A stretch of DNA of 64,000 bases from CALUOB01 sp944322305 (GCA_963931605.1 OZ007031.1:1116001-1180000); one strand, 5' to 3'; shown: positions 15,981-24,752, counted from the stretch's first letter. The notes: generated by a model from the letters alone, not told the origin. Numbers and translations: made by a program.

Positions 15981-17093
15981 TCAGGCGCACTGCAGCGGGA
16001 AAAGCCGGTCGGCGCCCACCACGCTCATCAGGCAGCCCTCGAGGTAGCACAGGTTCACGTCGCCTTTGAGAACGGCGCGCGCAACGTAGCGGCGCATGAG
16101 GTCGCGCGGGGCAAAGGCCCCCATGATCCCCTGCGCGGCGGGCGACTCAACCATCATGGCGATGCTGGCGCGCTTCTCCTCGGTGGAAAGGGAGCAGGAG
16201 CGGTCGCACACCGCCTGCACGCAGCCCACGAGCGCGCGCAAGAAGCACAGCTGCAGCGCGTCGGCGGCTGCGGGCTCCTCGGCTATCCCCCAGCGCTTGA
16301 ACGCGTCCCAGAGCGTCTCGACGGCGCTTGTACGGACGCGCACCGCGCAGCGCGCGGCCTGGGCGCCGTTCTCGGCAACCGAGAAGAACCGGTTGGCGCG
16401 CCCGCGCACCGTGAGCTTGTACTGGGCGAACTCAAAGGCGCCCACCCGCTCGGCGCGCTCGAGGCAGCGCACCAGCAGGGCAACCTCCGTGCACGGCGCC
16501 GAGCCGCCGCCCTCCTCGTCAGAGGCGTCCGCGAGCGCCCCGAGGGCCGCCAACGCCGTGGTGCGGCGCACCAGGTGCGCCTCGGCGCCCCACAGAAGAC
16601 CCGCCGTCACCAGGCGCCACGCCTGCGTGCGGGCCTCTGCGGCGCGCACCGCGCGCATGCCCGACACATAGCGGTCCTCGGCAGGGGTGTCCGCGTTGCC
16701 GCCCGCCACCTCGGCCGAAAGGCCGCAGAACAGAAGGTCGGCGTTGCGGTTCAGCGCCTGGATGTGCAGCTGCTCCAGCACGCCGGGCATGAGCCAGTCC
16801 TCGGCATCGGCAAACAGCACGTAGGATCCGCGCGCCGCCGCCACGCCGCGCGCCCAGGCCTCGAGCCTGGTTGCCCCGGCGTCCTCAAGCACCTCCACGC
16901 GGATGTCGCGCTCAGCGGTGCGTGCGCAGACGTCGGCCGTGCGGTCGGAGGAGCCCCACACCGCCACCACGAGCTCGATGGTCTCCAAGCTCTGGTTGAG
17001 CACGCTCTCCAACGCGCGGGCCACATGGGCCTCGGCGTCGCGCGCCGCCATGACGACGGTGATATCCGGCTGTCGGGGGGTCAAACGGGCCAC
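15981..17093 (-). CDS. Glycosyltransferase family 2 protein
   Basis: 370-residue GT-A fold glycosyltransferase. The N-terminal nucleotide-sugar binding region is clear: DITVVMAARDAEAHVARALESVLNQ is the usual start (seen from residue 10), with SSDRTADVC and the metal-binding-type FADAEDW near residue 95. The C-terminal 200 residues are helical and not recognised. It probably transfers a sugar to a surface polysaccharide or lipid, but it stands alone, without an evident cell-wall cluster. The start is a GTG at 17093 after AGAGG. Confidence 0.82.
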   Translation of the reverse strand: MARLTPRQPDITVVMAARDAEAHVARALESVLNQSLETIELVVAVWGSSDRTADVCARTAERDIRVEVLEDAGATRLEAWARGVAAARGSYVLFADAEDWLMPGVLEQLHIQALNRNADLLFCGLSAEVAGGNADTPAEDRYVSGMRAVRAAEARTQAWRLVTAGLLWGAEAHLVRRTTALAALGALADASDEEGGGSAPCTEVALLVRCLERAERVGAFEFAQYKLTVRGRANRFFSVAENGAQAARCAVRVRTSAVETLWDAFKRWGIAEEPAAADALQLCFLRALVGCVQAVCDRSCSLSTEEKRASIAMMVESPAAQGIMGAFAPRDLMRRYVARAVLKGDVNLCYLEGCLMSVVGADRLFPLQCA

Positions 17094-17251
17094 GGAACAC
17101 CTCTCGCGTTCGTTACGGATGCCCTGATGGTAGCACCCCCGCGCGCGGGTTTGGTGTAGCCCCCATGGAAGAACCGTGCCGGAAAGAACCTAGCACAAAC
17201 CTGTTGCGGCACGCACCCAGCGCACAACCCGCGCGCCCCTGCCCGCGCTCC

Positions 17252-18106
17252 CTACAGCAGCGAGAACAGCAAGCCCCACGTCACGCCGATCAGCCATATG
17301 AGGCCCACCACGACGAGGTTCTCGCGCGGATGCAGGTTGGTGCGGTACAGCACCAGGTACCCCACGCCCGCCGAAACCAGAAGCCCGCTCATCATGGCTG
17401 GGAACCCTAGGGCGCCGGCCAGGTACAGCTGGCTGATAAGCACCGACGCCGCGCAGTTGGGGATAAGCCCCACGAGCGCCGAGGCAAAGACCGACAGCGC
17501 CGGGTTGCCGGCCAAGAAGCCGGCGATAACGTCCTCGCCCACCAGCTCCATGGCGCCGTCGAGCACGCAGGTGATGAGGAAGATGAACACCGTCACCATC
17601 ACGGTGTGCTTCAACGCCGAGAGCAGCATCGACTCGTGCCCGCAGTCGCAGTGCTCCTGCTCGCAGAGGTCGTGGATGTGCTCGCGCTCGTCGCCCTCCA
17701 GGTGGCGCGCGTGCAGCACGGCGTCCAGAACAAGCCCGCTCACCGCCGCCGCCAGCACCTTGAGGCCGAGGATCGCGGCGATCTGCGGCGCCGGCACCTG
17801 CTCGGCGATGAAGATGGGCAGAAGCTCGTCGGAGGTGGAGAGAAACACCGCCACCAGCGTGCCGAGCGTGATCACGCGCGCGGCGTACAGGGTGGCCGCC
17901 GCGGCGGAGAAGCCGCATTGCGGCACCACGCCGGCAACCGCGCCCACCAGCGCCCCCGCCCGGCCGCGGCGCGCCATGAAGCGCTCGAGGGCGCCGCCCG
18001 CGCGGTGCTCCAGAAACTCCATGGCCAGATACGTTACGAACAGAAACGGCACCAGGTGCACCGTGTCCTCAAACGCGTGCTCGAGCACGTGCGTCAAAAG
18101 CTCCAT
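17252..18106 (-). CDS. Putative 10-TM metal/arsenic-type efflux permease (PF11449-like)
   Basis: 284-residue integral membrane protein with about eight to ten hydrophobic segments in two halves. The halves share the pattern VAGVVPQCGFSAAAATLYAA and LVGLIPNCAASVLISQLYLA, which points to an internal repeat. A His/Cys/Glu-rich cytoplasmic loop (HARHLEGDEREHIHDLCEQEHCDCGHE, roughly 165-190) may bind metal. The pattern matches the putative manganese/arsenic permease family; the substrate is unproven. The ATG at 18106 follows GGGAGGA by 12-13 nt; a GTG at 18127, overlapping truA, is the alternative. Likely co-transcribed with truA. Confidence 0.72.
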   Translation of the reverse strand: MELLTHVLEHAFEDTVHLVPFLFVTYLAMEFLEHRAGGALERFMARRGRAGALVGAVAGVVPQCGFSAAAATLYAARVITLGTLVAVFLSTSDELLPIFIAEQVPAPQIAAILGLKVLAAAVSGLVLDAVLHARHLEGDEREHIHDLCEQEHCDCGHESMLLSALKHTVMVTVFIFLITCVLDGAMELVGEDVIAGFLAGNPALSVFASALVGLIPNCAASVLISQLYLAGALGFPAMMSGLLVSAGVGYLVLYRTNLHPRENLVVVGLIWLIGVTWGLLFSLL

Positions 18107-18114
18107 CGCCTGCG

Positions 18115-18960
18115 TCAGTCCTCCCACGGGCTCAGCGAGCCCGCCGCATAGTCAACCGCCATGAACATGAGTCCGCGCGCCGGCGCGCACGAGCCCGCCG
18201 CGCGGCGGTCGCGCGCCGCCAAGACCTCGGCTATCCACGCCGGGTCGCGGTGCCCCCGGCCCACTTCCACCAGGCTCCCCACGATAGTGCGCACCATGGA
18301 GTGCAGAAACGAGGATCCCGTGATGTCGAAGGCCAGGCACCTCTCGCCCAGCGCATCCTCGTGCGCAAAGCCCACCGAGATCACGTTGCGGCACGTGGGC
18401 TTGCCCACCGCCGAGGACGCCTTGCAGAAGCTCTTGAAGTCCTGCTCGCCCACAAGCGCCTGTGCCGCCTCCTCCATGGCGTCCACGTTAAGCGCGCCGC
18501 GCTGCCACCATGCGTAGCCGCGCAGCAGAAGCGGGCGCAGGTCGCCGGTGACGATGCGGTAGCGGTACGAGCGCGAGCGCGCGTCGAAGCGGGCCGAGAA
18601 GCCCCGCTCGGCGCGATAGGCCTCGCGCAGGGCCACCTCGTCGGGCAGCAGGGCGGTGAGCCCGCGCACCAGGCGGCGGCGCGGCATGGCGAGCTCCTCG
18701 GCGGTTACCGGGATGCTCACGTACTGGGCCTGGGCGTGCACGCCGGCGTCCGTGCGCCCCGCGCAGGTGATCTCAACCGGGCGCCGCAGCAGCGTCTCGA
18801 GCGCACGGCGCAGCTCGCCGGCCACCGTGGGGATGCCCGGCTGCTCGGCAAAGCCCGCGAACGGGGCCCCGTCGTAGGCAACCTTGAGCACCATCGTGGC
18901 GTCGAGAAGCTCGCGCTCGGGCCACGGGCCCGACGCGGCGGCGTCGATTCGTTCCTGCAC
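18115..18960 (-). CDS. truA: tRNA pseudouridine synthase TruA
   Basis: 281-residue TruA, which isomerises uridines 38-40 in the tRNA anticodon arm. The catalytic Asp lies in CAGRTDAGVHAQAQ, preceded by VAYDGAPFAGF and followed by DARSRSYRYRI, all family landmarks. The GTG start at 18960 has AAGGAG nearby; the 20-residue N-terminal extension before LKVAYDG is longer than usual. The order rplQ-ecfA-ecfT-truA is the common Gram-positive arrangement. Confidence 0.93.
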   Translation of the reverse strand: MQERIDAAASGPWPERELLDATMVLKVAYDGAPFAGFAEQPGIPTVAGELRRALETLLRRPVEITCAGRTDAGVHAQAQYVSIPVTAEELAMPRRRLVRGLTALLPDEVALREAYRAERGFSARFDARSRSYRYRIVTGDLRPLLLRGYAWWQRGALNVDAMEEAAQALVGEQDFKSFCKASSAVGKPTCRNVISVGFAHEDALGERCLAFDITGSSFLHSMVRTIVGSLVEVGRGHRDPAWIAEVLAARDRRAAGSCAPARGLMFMAVDYAAGSLSPWED

Positions 18961-19017
18961 GGCTCATCTCTCCTTTACCCGGCGGCGACGCCGCCTCTCG
19001 TTGCGGGCGTCACACGC

Positions 19018-19809
19018 TTACCCGGCAAGGGCCCCTATGATACCGAGGGCGAGAAGCGCCGCCCCTACCACCAAAAGAACCACATCTCGTTTCCCCAACG
19101 GGCGCTGCGGGGGCACCCGGCGCGAGCCGCCCTCGTAGCAGCGCGCCTCCATAGCCTCGGAAAGCGCGTCGGCGCGGCGGAACAGCCCCACGGCCAGCGG
19201 CGTCACCACCGACGCCCACGCCCGCACGCGCGCGATCACACCCCCCTCGTCAAAGCGCACCCCGCGCGAGCGCTGCGCCAGGCGGATGCGGTCGAGCTCC
19301 TCGGCCACCAGCGGCACGAAGCGCAGCGCAAGCGAAAGCGTCACGCCCACGTCGCCCACCGGCACGCCCAAGCGTCCCAGCGGGGCGAGAAGCGCCGTGC
19401 AGGCGCCGGCAAGCTCGGTGGAGGTGGTGGAGGCGGAAACCGTGAGCGCAAAGCCCACGAGCAAGCAGATCCGCACCACGGCCGCCGCGCCGCGGGCCGC
19501 GCCCTCCGGGCTCACGCCCACCGGCCCTGCCAGCGCCACCGCGCCGCTGCCGTCGAGCCTGAGCGCGTTGGCCGCCAGCGTAAAGACGAGAATCACCGCC
19601 ACGGGCTTGAGGCCCGCGAGCACGCGCGCTGCCGGCATCCGGGCCGCGCGCGCCGCCGCCGCAAGCAGCAGCGCCAGCGCCGCCAAGCCCGCCGGCGGGA
19701 CCAAAAACGCCAGCGCGGTGAGCATCACGAGCAGCGCGAGCTTCACACGCGCGTCTACCTGGGCAGCCGGCGTATCGGCGCCGGTGTAGCTCCCCAGCGG
19801 CAACGCCAT
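19018..19809 (-). CDS. ecfT: Energy-coupling factor transporter transmembrane protein EcfT
   Basis: 263-residue T-component of an ECF vitamin/metal transporter with four to six membrane helices. The two coupling-helix motifs that bind the ATPases are visible as QRSRGVRF and EARCYEGG in the C-terminal third. The ATG at 19809 follows the TGA of the ATPase gene directly (TGAGGATG), indicating translational coupling; a longer overlapping start at 19839 is less likely. The S-component that sets substrate is not in the window, so this is a shared (group II-type) module. Confidence 0.9.
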   Translation of the reverse strand: MALPLGSYTGADTPAAQVDARVKLALLVMLTALAFLVPPAGLAALALLLAAAARAARMPAARVLAGLKPVAVILVFTLAANALRLDGSGAVALAGPVGVSPEGAARGAAAVVRICLLVGFALTVSASTTSTELAGACTALLAPLGRLGVPVGDVGVTLSLALRFVPLVAEELDRIRLAQRSRGVRFDEGGVIARVRAWASVVTPLAVGLFRRADALSEAMEARCYEGGSRRVPPQRPLGKRDVVLLVVGAALLALGIIGALAG

Positions 19810-19811
19810 CC

Positions 19812-21452
19812 TCACAGCGCGCACCCCCTCTCGGCGCACGCCCGCGCAAACCGCGCGATCTCCGGCGGCTCGAGACCCACGGCCTCGAAGGCCTCCGGGT
19901 GCGCCGCGAGCGCGCCGGGCGCGCCCACGCGGGCAACGCGGCCGGCGCCGAGCAGCGCCACGGCGTCAACCTCGTCCGCCCACTCCTCCAAATCGTGGCT
20001 CATCACCGCCACCGGCGCGCCCGCCTGCGCAAGGCGCCCCACGAGCGCATGCAGAAAGCGGCGCCCCGCCACGTCGAGCCCGGCCGTGGGCTCGTCCAGC
20101 ACGTAGGCGCGCGGCTCCATCGCCGCGATCCCGGCAAGCGCCGCGCGGCGCGCCTGCCCGCCCGACAGCGTTGCCGGGTGGCGCTCCAACAGCGCCGCGT
20201 CAAGCCCCAGCTCCTCGCAGGCTCGCTCCACGCGGCGCGCCACCTCTTCCTCGGCAAGGCCGAGGTTGCGCGGCCCAAAGGCAACGTCGTCGCGCACGGT
20301 GTCCATAAAGAGCTGGCTCTCCGGCCGCTGGAACACCATGCCCACCTCGCCTGCACGCGGCGCCTTGCCGTGCAGGCGCACACAGCCGGCGTCCGGCTCC
20401 TCGAGCCCCGCCAGCAGAAGCGACAGCGTGGACTTGCCGGCCCCCGACACGCCCGCCACCAGCACGCGCTCCCCTGCGCCGAGCGAGAGCGTGCAGCCGT
20501 TGAGCACCGCCTGCTCCCCGTACGAGAACGACACGTCCTCCATGCCAAGAGCCGCGCGTCCCGGGTGCGGCGGCTGAGAAGCGCTCCCCCGCTGCGCCAA
20601 GCCCGCAACCGCCCGGGCAACGCGGCGACCTGCCTCGGTACCCGCGCACCACGCCGCCACGTCCTCTGGCTCAAGGCCGTCTGCGGCGTCGTAGCCGGCG
20701 CGCAGCGCCTTCACCACCACGCGCGCGTACCGGTCCAGGCGCAAGGTCTTCTCGAGCAGGGCGGAGGCCTCGACCGCCAGCGCGGCCGGCGCACCCTCCC
20801 AGCGCACCTGCCCGCCTTCGAGCACTGCCACGCGGTCGGCTGCCAGCGCCTCCAGCGCATCGTGCGTCACCATCACGACGCCCAAGCCCTTCTCGCGCGC
20901 AAGCGTGCACACGAGCGCGCGGAACGAACGTCGAGCCGCGCTGTCGAGCATGGCCGTAGCCTCGTCGAGCACCAGGTAGCACGGCTCCATGGCAAGCACG
21001 CCTGCCAGCGCCACGCGCTGCTGCTGACCGCCGGAAAGCGCGCTTGTCTCGGCCTGCGCCAGATCGGCGATGCCCGCCTGCTCAAGCGCGCGGGCCACCC
21101 GCGCCCTCACCTCGTCCTCGGCAAGGTCGAGGTTGCGCGGCCCAAAGGCCACGTCGTCTGCCACGATGGTCGCCACCAGCTGGCACGCCGGATCCTGCCG
21201 CACTACGCCCACAAGCGCCCGCACACGGCGCGCAGAGGTCTTGTCACACGTGGTAAGGCCGTCCACCTCCACCGTGCCCTCACAAGGGCGTTTCATGCCG
21301 TTGAGAAGGCCCGCCAGGGTGGACTTGCCCGATCCGTTGGGCCCGATAAGCGCCACGCACTCCCCGGGCGCCACCGAAAGCGACACCCCGCGCAGCGCAA
21401 GGCCCTCGGCCCCATCCCCGTAACGGTACGAGACGTTATCCACAACCAGCAC
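19812..21452 (-). CDS. Fused energy-coupling factor ATPases EcfA1-EcfA2
   Basis: 546-residue protein with two complete ABC ATPase domains, equal to EcfA1 and EcfA2 joined in one chain. Domain 1 has Walker A GPNGSGKST (37-45), LSGGQQQRVAL and LVLDEATAMLD. Domain 2 begins near residue 300 with Walker A GVSGAGKST, LSGGQARRAAL and YVLDEPTAGLD. They power the EcfT module encoded next. In most Firmicutes these are two genes. The GTG start at 21452 follows GAGGGGAGGG. It is separated from rplQ by a 396-bp region with two long hairpins, so it may have its own promoter. Confidence 0.9.
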   Translation of the reverse strand: MLVVDNVSYRYGDGAEGLALRGVSLSVAPGECVALIGPNGSGKSTLAGLLNGMKRPCEGTVEVDGLTTCDKTSARRVRALVGVVRQDPACQLVATIVADDVAFGPRNLDLAEDEVRARVARALEQAGIADLAQAETSALSGGQQQRVALAGVLAMEPCYLVLDEATAMLDSAARRSFRALVCTLAREKGLGVVMVTHDALEALAADRVAVLEGGQVRWEGAPAALAVEASALLEKTLRLDRYARVVVKALRAGYDAADGLEPEDVAAWCAGTEAGRRVARAVAGLAQRGSASQPPHPGRAALGMEDVSFSYGEQAVLNGCTLSLGAGERVLVAGVSGAGKSTLSLLLAGLEEPDAGCVRLHGKAPRAGEVGMVFQRPESQLFMDTVRDDVAFGPRNLGLAEEEVARRVERACEELGLDAALLERHPATLSGGQARRAALAGIAAMEPRAYVLDEPTAGLDVAGRRFLHALVGRLAQAGAPVAVMSHDLEEWADEVDAVALLGAGRVARVGAPGALAAHPEAFEAVGLEPPEIARFARACAERGCAL

Positions 21453-21485
21453 AAGTCCCTCCCCTCGACGTATATCTCCTCCGCC

Positions 21486-21553
21486 GGGCCAAAGACGATG
21501 CGAGCCCGAAATCCGCCCGATATCGGATTTCGGAACCGCATCGTCTTTGGCCC
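21486..21553. repeat. Long imperfect inverted repeat (hairpin 1)
   Basis: GGGCCAAAGACGATGCG forms a 17-bp outer stem, followed by a 3-nt mismatch bubble, a 9-bp inner stem CCGAAATCC/GGATTTCGG and a 10-nt loop. Either strand could form a very stable hairpin. It lies just upstream of the ecfA ribosome site. Confidence 0.8.
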
Positions 21554-21672
21554 TCTCGCATTAAACGAGAACAGTGCGCCGCAAACAAAATGATTCCAAC
21601 CACGAGAAGGGTCTGCGCCCCCTTCTTCGCCCTCCGCCCGGGCATAGCTCCGCGTAACAAGCCTCAACCCGA

Positions 21673-21742
21673 AGGCCACCGGACGATAAGGTTCTGGATT
21701 TTGATAACGGGCAAAATCCAGGTTCTTATCGTCCGGTGGCCT
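21673..21742. repeat. Long imperfect inverted repeat (hairpin 2)
   Basis: AGGCCACCGGACGATAAG pairs over 18 bp, then there is a small internal mismatch bubble, a 9-bp inner stem TGGATTTTG/CAAAATCCA and an 8-nt loop. The build is the same as hairpin 1, 120 bp away, although the sequences differ. It shares GGACGATAAG with the inverted repeat near 31.9 kb. Confidence 0.8.
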
Positions 21743-21788
21743 AGCGTACCGAAAGTACGCAAAGCCGCCTTACCCGTCCGGGATACGA

Positions 21789-21815
21789 AGAAGGGGCCGC
21801 GGAGCAGCCCCTTCT
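21789..21815 (-). terminator. Terminator-like hairpin after rplQ
   Basis: AGAAGGGGC and GCCCCTTCT form a 9-bp stem with a GC-rich 9-nt loop, 34 bp past the rplQ stop codon. The following U tract is short, so it may be a weak terminator. Confidence 0.6.
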
Positions 21816-21848
21816 CGTGTACCCTGTTAACGCTCAAGCCGCGAAGCC

Positions 21849-22343
21849 TTACGCCTCGGTGGTCTCCTCGGCGGCCTCGGTCTCGACCTCGGGAGCAGCC
21901 TCCTCGGCCTTCTCCTCCTTGACGGGCTCGACCTTGTCAGCCTTCTTCACCGGCTCGACCTTGGGCGCCTTCTTGGCGACCGGCTCGGTCACGAGCTCGA
22001 TGATGACGATCGGCGCGTTGTCGCCCTTGCGGTTGCCGAGCTTCATGATGCGGGTGTAGCCGCCGTTGCGGTCAGCCCACATGCCCTGGGCAACCTTCTC
22101 GAAGACCTCACGCACCAGCTCCTTGTCGCCGAGCTTGGCGACGGCCAGACGGCGGGAGTGGATGTCACCGCGCTTGGCCCAGGTGATGATGCGGTCAACA
22201 TCCGGGCGAATGGCCTTGGCGCGGGTCTCGGTGGTCTTGATGCGATCGTTGGTGAAGAGCGCCTGCACCAGGCTCTTCTTCATCGCACGGGTATGCGCGG
22301 AGTCCGTGCCGAGCTTCATACCCTTCTTCTTGTAATGTCTCAT
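21849..22343 (-). CDS. rplQ: 50S ribosomal protein L17 with acidic/lysine-rich C-terminal tail
   Basis: 164-residue L17, a large-subunit protein near the exit-tunnel rim. The family core covers residues 1-118, from MRHYKKKGMKLG through THxR-type AHTRAMKKSLVQALF to GGYTRIMKLGNRKGDNAPIVIIEL. The last 45 residues are a low-complexity Lys/Glu/Pro/Ala tail (KVEPVKK, KVEPVKEEKAEEAAPEVETE) not needed for the fold; similar tails are known in some actinobacterial L17 proteins. It lies 32 bp after rpoA and ends the alpha operon, followed by a terminator-like hairpin. Confidence 0.96.
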   Translation of the reverse strand: MRHYKKKGMKLGTDSAHTRAMKKSLVQALFTNDRIKTTETRAKAIRPDVDRIITWAKRGDIHSRRLAVAKLGDKELVREVFEKVAQGMWADRNGGYTRIMKLGNRKGDNAPIVIIELVTEPVAKKAPKVEPVKKADKVEPVKEEKAEEAAPEVETEAAEETTEA

Positions 22344-22375
22344 TATCTTGTCTCCTCTAAAGGGTCATACAAGCG

Positions 22376-23317
22376 TTACTGCTTGAGGCTCAGGCCCATG
22401 GACTCCAGCTTGTCCTTGACTTCCTCGATGGACTTGACGCCGAAGTTGCGGATGTTGAGCAGGTCGTTCTCGGAGAACTCAACCAGCTGGCGCACCGAGT
22501 GGATGCTCGCGCGCTTCAGGCAGTTGTAGGAACGAACCGAGAGGTCCAGATCCTCGATCTGCTTGTCGAGCTCGGCGTTGTCGTTGGTGGTCTCGGGAGC
22601 GAAGATCGACGCCTCCTCCACCACCTCGGGGGTCTCGGTGAGGTTCATGAACGCAGCCATGTGCTGGTTGATGATGTTGGCAGCCTGCACCACGGCCTCG
22701 CGCGGGGTGAGCGCGCCGTTGGTCTCGATCTCCAAGACCAGGCGGTCGTAGTCGGTGTGCTGGCCAACGCGGCAGGCCTCAACGAGCTTGGCGCAGCGGC
22801 GCACGGGCGAGAACAGCGAGTCGACGTGGATGATGCCGATGGGATCGTCCTCGCGCTTGTTGCCCTCGTAGGACACGTAACCACGGCCGTAGCCGATGCG
22901 CATGCTCATCGTGAGGTGACCGCCCTCGGTGAGCGTGGCGATGTGGTGCTCGGGGTTGACGAGCTCGAACTCCGACGGGATGAAGAAGTCCGCGCCGGTG
23001 ACCTCGCACGGGCCGTCGACCGAGATGGTGGCCGTAGCCTCCTCGGTGGTGCCGAGCGCCTTGAACACAAGACCCTTGATGTTCAAGACGATGTCGGTGA
23101 CATCCTCAACCACGTTGGGGATGGCCATGAACTCGTGCTGGGCGCCGTCGATCTGGATAGCCTCCACCGCCGCGCCCTCGAGCGAGGACAGCAGCACGCG
23201 GCGCAGGGAGTTGCCCAGCGTGTCGCCGTACCCACGCTCAAGCGGCTCGACGGAGACACGCGCTGAGGTGTCGCTGATCTCCTCGACCTGAACCTGGGGC
23301 CTGATGAATTCTGACAT
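22376..23317 (-). CDS. rpoA: DNA-directed RNA polymerase alpha subunit
   Basis: 313-residue RpoA, which nucleates core polymerase assembly as a dimer. The N-terminal assembly domain shows EPLERGYGDTLGNSLRRVLLSSL (here split as EPLERGYGDTLGNSLRR and VLLSSLEG). The C-terminal DNA- and activator-binding domain carries SVRSYNCLKRASIHSVRQL and ENDLLNIRNFGVKSIEEV. Length is normal. It sits between rpsD and rplQ with 32-bp gaps, the conserved alpha-operon order. Confidence 0.97.
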   Translation of the reverse strand: MSEFIRPQVQVEEISDTSARVSVEPLERGYGDTLGNSLRRVLLSSLEGAAVEAIQIDGAQHEFMAIPNVVEDVTDIVLNIKGLVFKALGTTEEATATISVDGPCEVTGADFFIPSEFELVNPEHHIATLTEGGHLTMSMRIGYGRGYVSYEGNKREDDPIGIIHVDSLFSPVRRCAKLVEACRVGQHTDYDRLVLEIETNGALTPREAVVQAANIINQHMAAFMNLTETPEVVEEASIFAPETTNDNAELDKQIEDLDLSVRSYNCLKRASIHSVRQLVEFSENDLLNIRNFGVKSIEEVKDKLESMGLSLKQ

Positions 23318-23349
23318 GTGTTACCTCCAGCCTCAGCAGCTTGAAATGG

Positions 23350-23943
23350 TTACTTGGAGTAGAGCTCGACGATGAGCTGCTCGTTGATGTCGCCGCTGAT
23401 CTGGTCACGGTTGGGAAGCGCCAGAACGGTGCCCTGGAGCTTCTCGATGTCAACCTCGAGCCAGCCGGGAACCTCGAAACGCTCGGACTGGACGAGGGCC
23501 TCCTTGATGGGGAGCAGGTCGCGGTACTTCTCGCCCACGGCGATAACGTCGCCCTGCTTGACCTGGTAGGAGGGGATGTCGACGCGGCGGCCGTTCACGG
23601 TGAAGTGGCCGTGGGTCACAGACTGGCGGGCATCCTTGCGGGTGCGGGCGAAGCCCAGACGGAAGACAACGCTGTCGAGACGGGTCTCGAGCAGGCGCAT
23701 CAGGTTCTCGCCGGTAACGCCCTCGCGGCGCAGCGCCTCCTCGTAGTAGTGATGGAACTGCTTCTCGAGAACGCCGTAGATGAACTTCACCTTCTGCTTC
23801 TCGCGCAGCTGCATGCCGTACTCGGATTCCTTGCGACGACGCTTGGGCTGACGCTTGGATTCCTTGCCGCTGTAGCCCAGCTCGGCGGGATCGATACCCA
23901 GCTGGCGGCAGCGCTTAAGAACCGGAGTCCTATCGATTGCCAT
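23350..23943 (-). CDS. rpsD: 30S ribosomal protein S4
   Basis: 197-residue S4, a primary 16S rRNA binder and assembly initiator. The S4 RNA-binding domain is seen at RLDSVVFRLGFARTRKDARQSVTHGHF (as LDSVVFRLGFARTRKDARQ) and VNGRRVDIPSYQVKQGD. The N-terminus lacks the four-cysteine zinc site, so this is the zinc-free form. It lies between rpsK and rpoA; S4 is a classic translational autoregulator of alpha operons in other bacteria. Confidence 0.97.
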   Translation of the reverse strand: MAIDRTPVLKRCRQLGIDPAELGYSGKESKRQPKRRRKESEYGMQLREKQKVKFIYGVLEKQFHHYYEEALRREGVTGENLMRLLETRLDSVVFRLGFARTRKDARQSVTHGHFTVNGRRVDIPSYQVKQGDVIAVGEKYRDLLPIKEALVQSERFEVPGWLEVDIEKLQGTVLALPNRDQISGDINEQLIVELYSK

Positions 23944-23963
23944 AGTTAGACGATCCTTTCAAC

Positions 23964-24365
23964 TTAGACGCGACGGCGCTTCTTGGGACGGCAGCCGTTG
24001 TGCGGGATGGGGGTCTTGTCCTGGATGCTCGAAACCTCGAGACCAGCAGCCTGGAGGGAGCGGATGGCGGTCTCGCGGCCGGAACCCGGGCCCTTCACGA
24101 ACACGGCGACCTTCTTGAGGCCGTGCTCCATGGCGACCTTGGCGCAAGCCTCGGCGGCCATCTGCGCGGCAAACGGGGTGGACTTGCGGGAGCCCTTGAA
24201 CCCGACGGTGCCAGCGGACTGCCAAGCGATGACATTGCCCTGAGGATCGGTGATCGAGACGATCGTGTTGTTGAAGCTCGACTTGATGTGAGCCTGACCG
24301 ACCGCGATGTTCTTGCGGTCGGAACGCTTGATGCGCGTACGCGCGTTCTTCTTTGCAGCAGGCAT
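23964..24365 (-). CDS. rpsK: 30S ribosomal protein S11
   Basis: 133-residue S11 of the small-subunit platform. Family landmarks are HIKSSFNNTIVSITDPQGN, AWQSAGTVGFKGSRKSTPFAAQ and the C-terminal DKTPIPHNGCRPKKRRRV. Start and length are standard. It follows rpsM by 15 bp and precedes rpsD by 20 bp. Confidence 0.97.
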   Translation of the reverse strand: MPAAKKNARTRIKRSDRKNIAVGQAHIKSSFNNTIVSITDPQGNVIAWQSAGTVGFKGSRKSTPFAAQMAAEACAKVAMEHGLKKVAVFVKGPGSGRETAIRSLQAAGLEVSSIQDKTPIPHNGCRPKKRRRV

Positions 24366-24380
24366 GACCTAGACCTCTCC

Positions 24381-24752
24381 TTATTTCTTCTTCTTGGCAC
24401 CGATCTGGCGCTTCGGACCCTTGCGGGTGCGAGCGTTGGTGTGGGTGCGCTGACCACGGACAGGCAGGCCCTTGCGGTGACGGAGGCCGCGGTAGCAGCC
24501 GATGTCCATCAGACGCTTGATGTTCTGGGAGCGCTCACGACGGAGGTCGCCCTCGATCATGTAGTGCTGGTCGATGTAATCACGGATCGTGGTGATCTCA
24601 TCCTCGGTGAGGTCACGCACGCGCGTGTCGGGGTTGATGTTGCACTCTGCGCAAATCTTGGAGGCAGTGGTGCGGCCGATGCCGTAGATATAGGTAAGAC
24701 CGATCTCGACGCGCTTCTCGCGCGGCAGATCGACGCCGCTGATACGGGCCAA
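24381..24752 (-). CDS. rpsM: 30S ribosomal protein S13
   Basis: 123-residue S13 of the small-subunit head, contacting the P-site tRNA and the L5 bridge. Landmarks are MARISGVDLPREKRVEIGLTYIYGIG (as RISGVDLPREKRVEIGLTY), the helix-hairpin-helix YIYGIGRTTA, and the tail RGQRTHTNARTRKGPKRQIG. The gene follows rpmJ by 15 bp in the usual infA-rpmJ-rpsM-rpsK order. Confidence 0.97.
   Translation of the reverse strand: MARISGVDLPREKRVEIGLTYIYGIGRTTASKICAECNINPDTRVRDLTEDEITTIRDYIDQHYMIEGDLRRERSQNIKRLMDIGCYRGLRHRKGLPVRGQRTHTNARTRKGPKRQIGAKKKK

Larger units (their letters stand above)
21453..21848. other. Intergenic region with two long hairpins and the rplQ terminator
   Basis: 396 bp between rplQ and ecfA, both leftward, with no gene visible. 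It holds two long inverted repeats (21486-21553 and 21673-21742) and a terminator-like hairpin just after rplQ (21789-21815), all described separately. Confidence 0.6.

Noticed and set aside
19018..21452. ECF S-component gene near ecfA-ecfT
   Set aside because: No small hydrophobic S-protein frame is found next to it; the module probably serves unlinked S-components.
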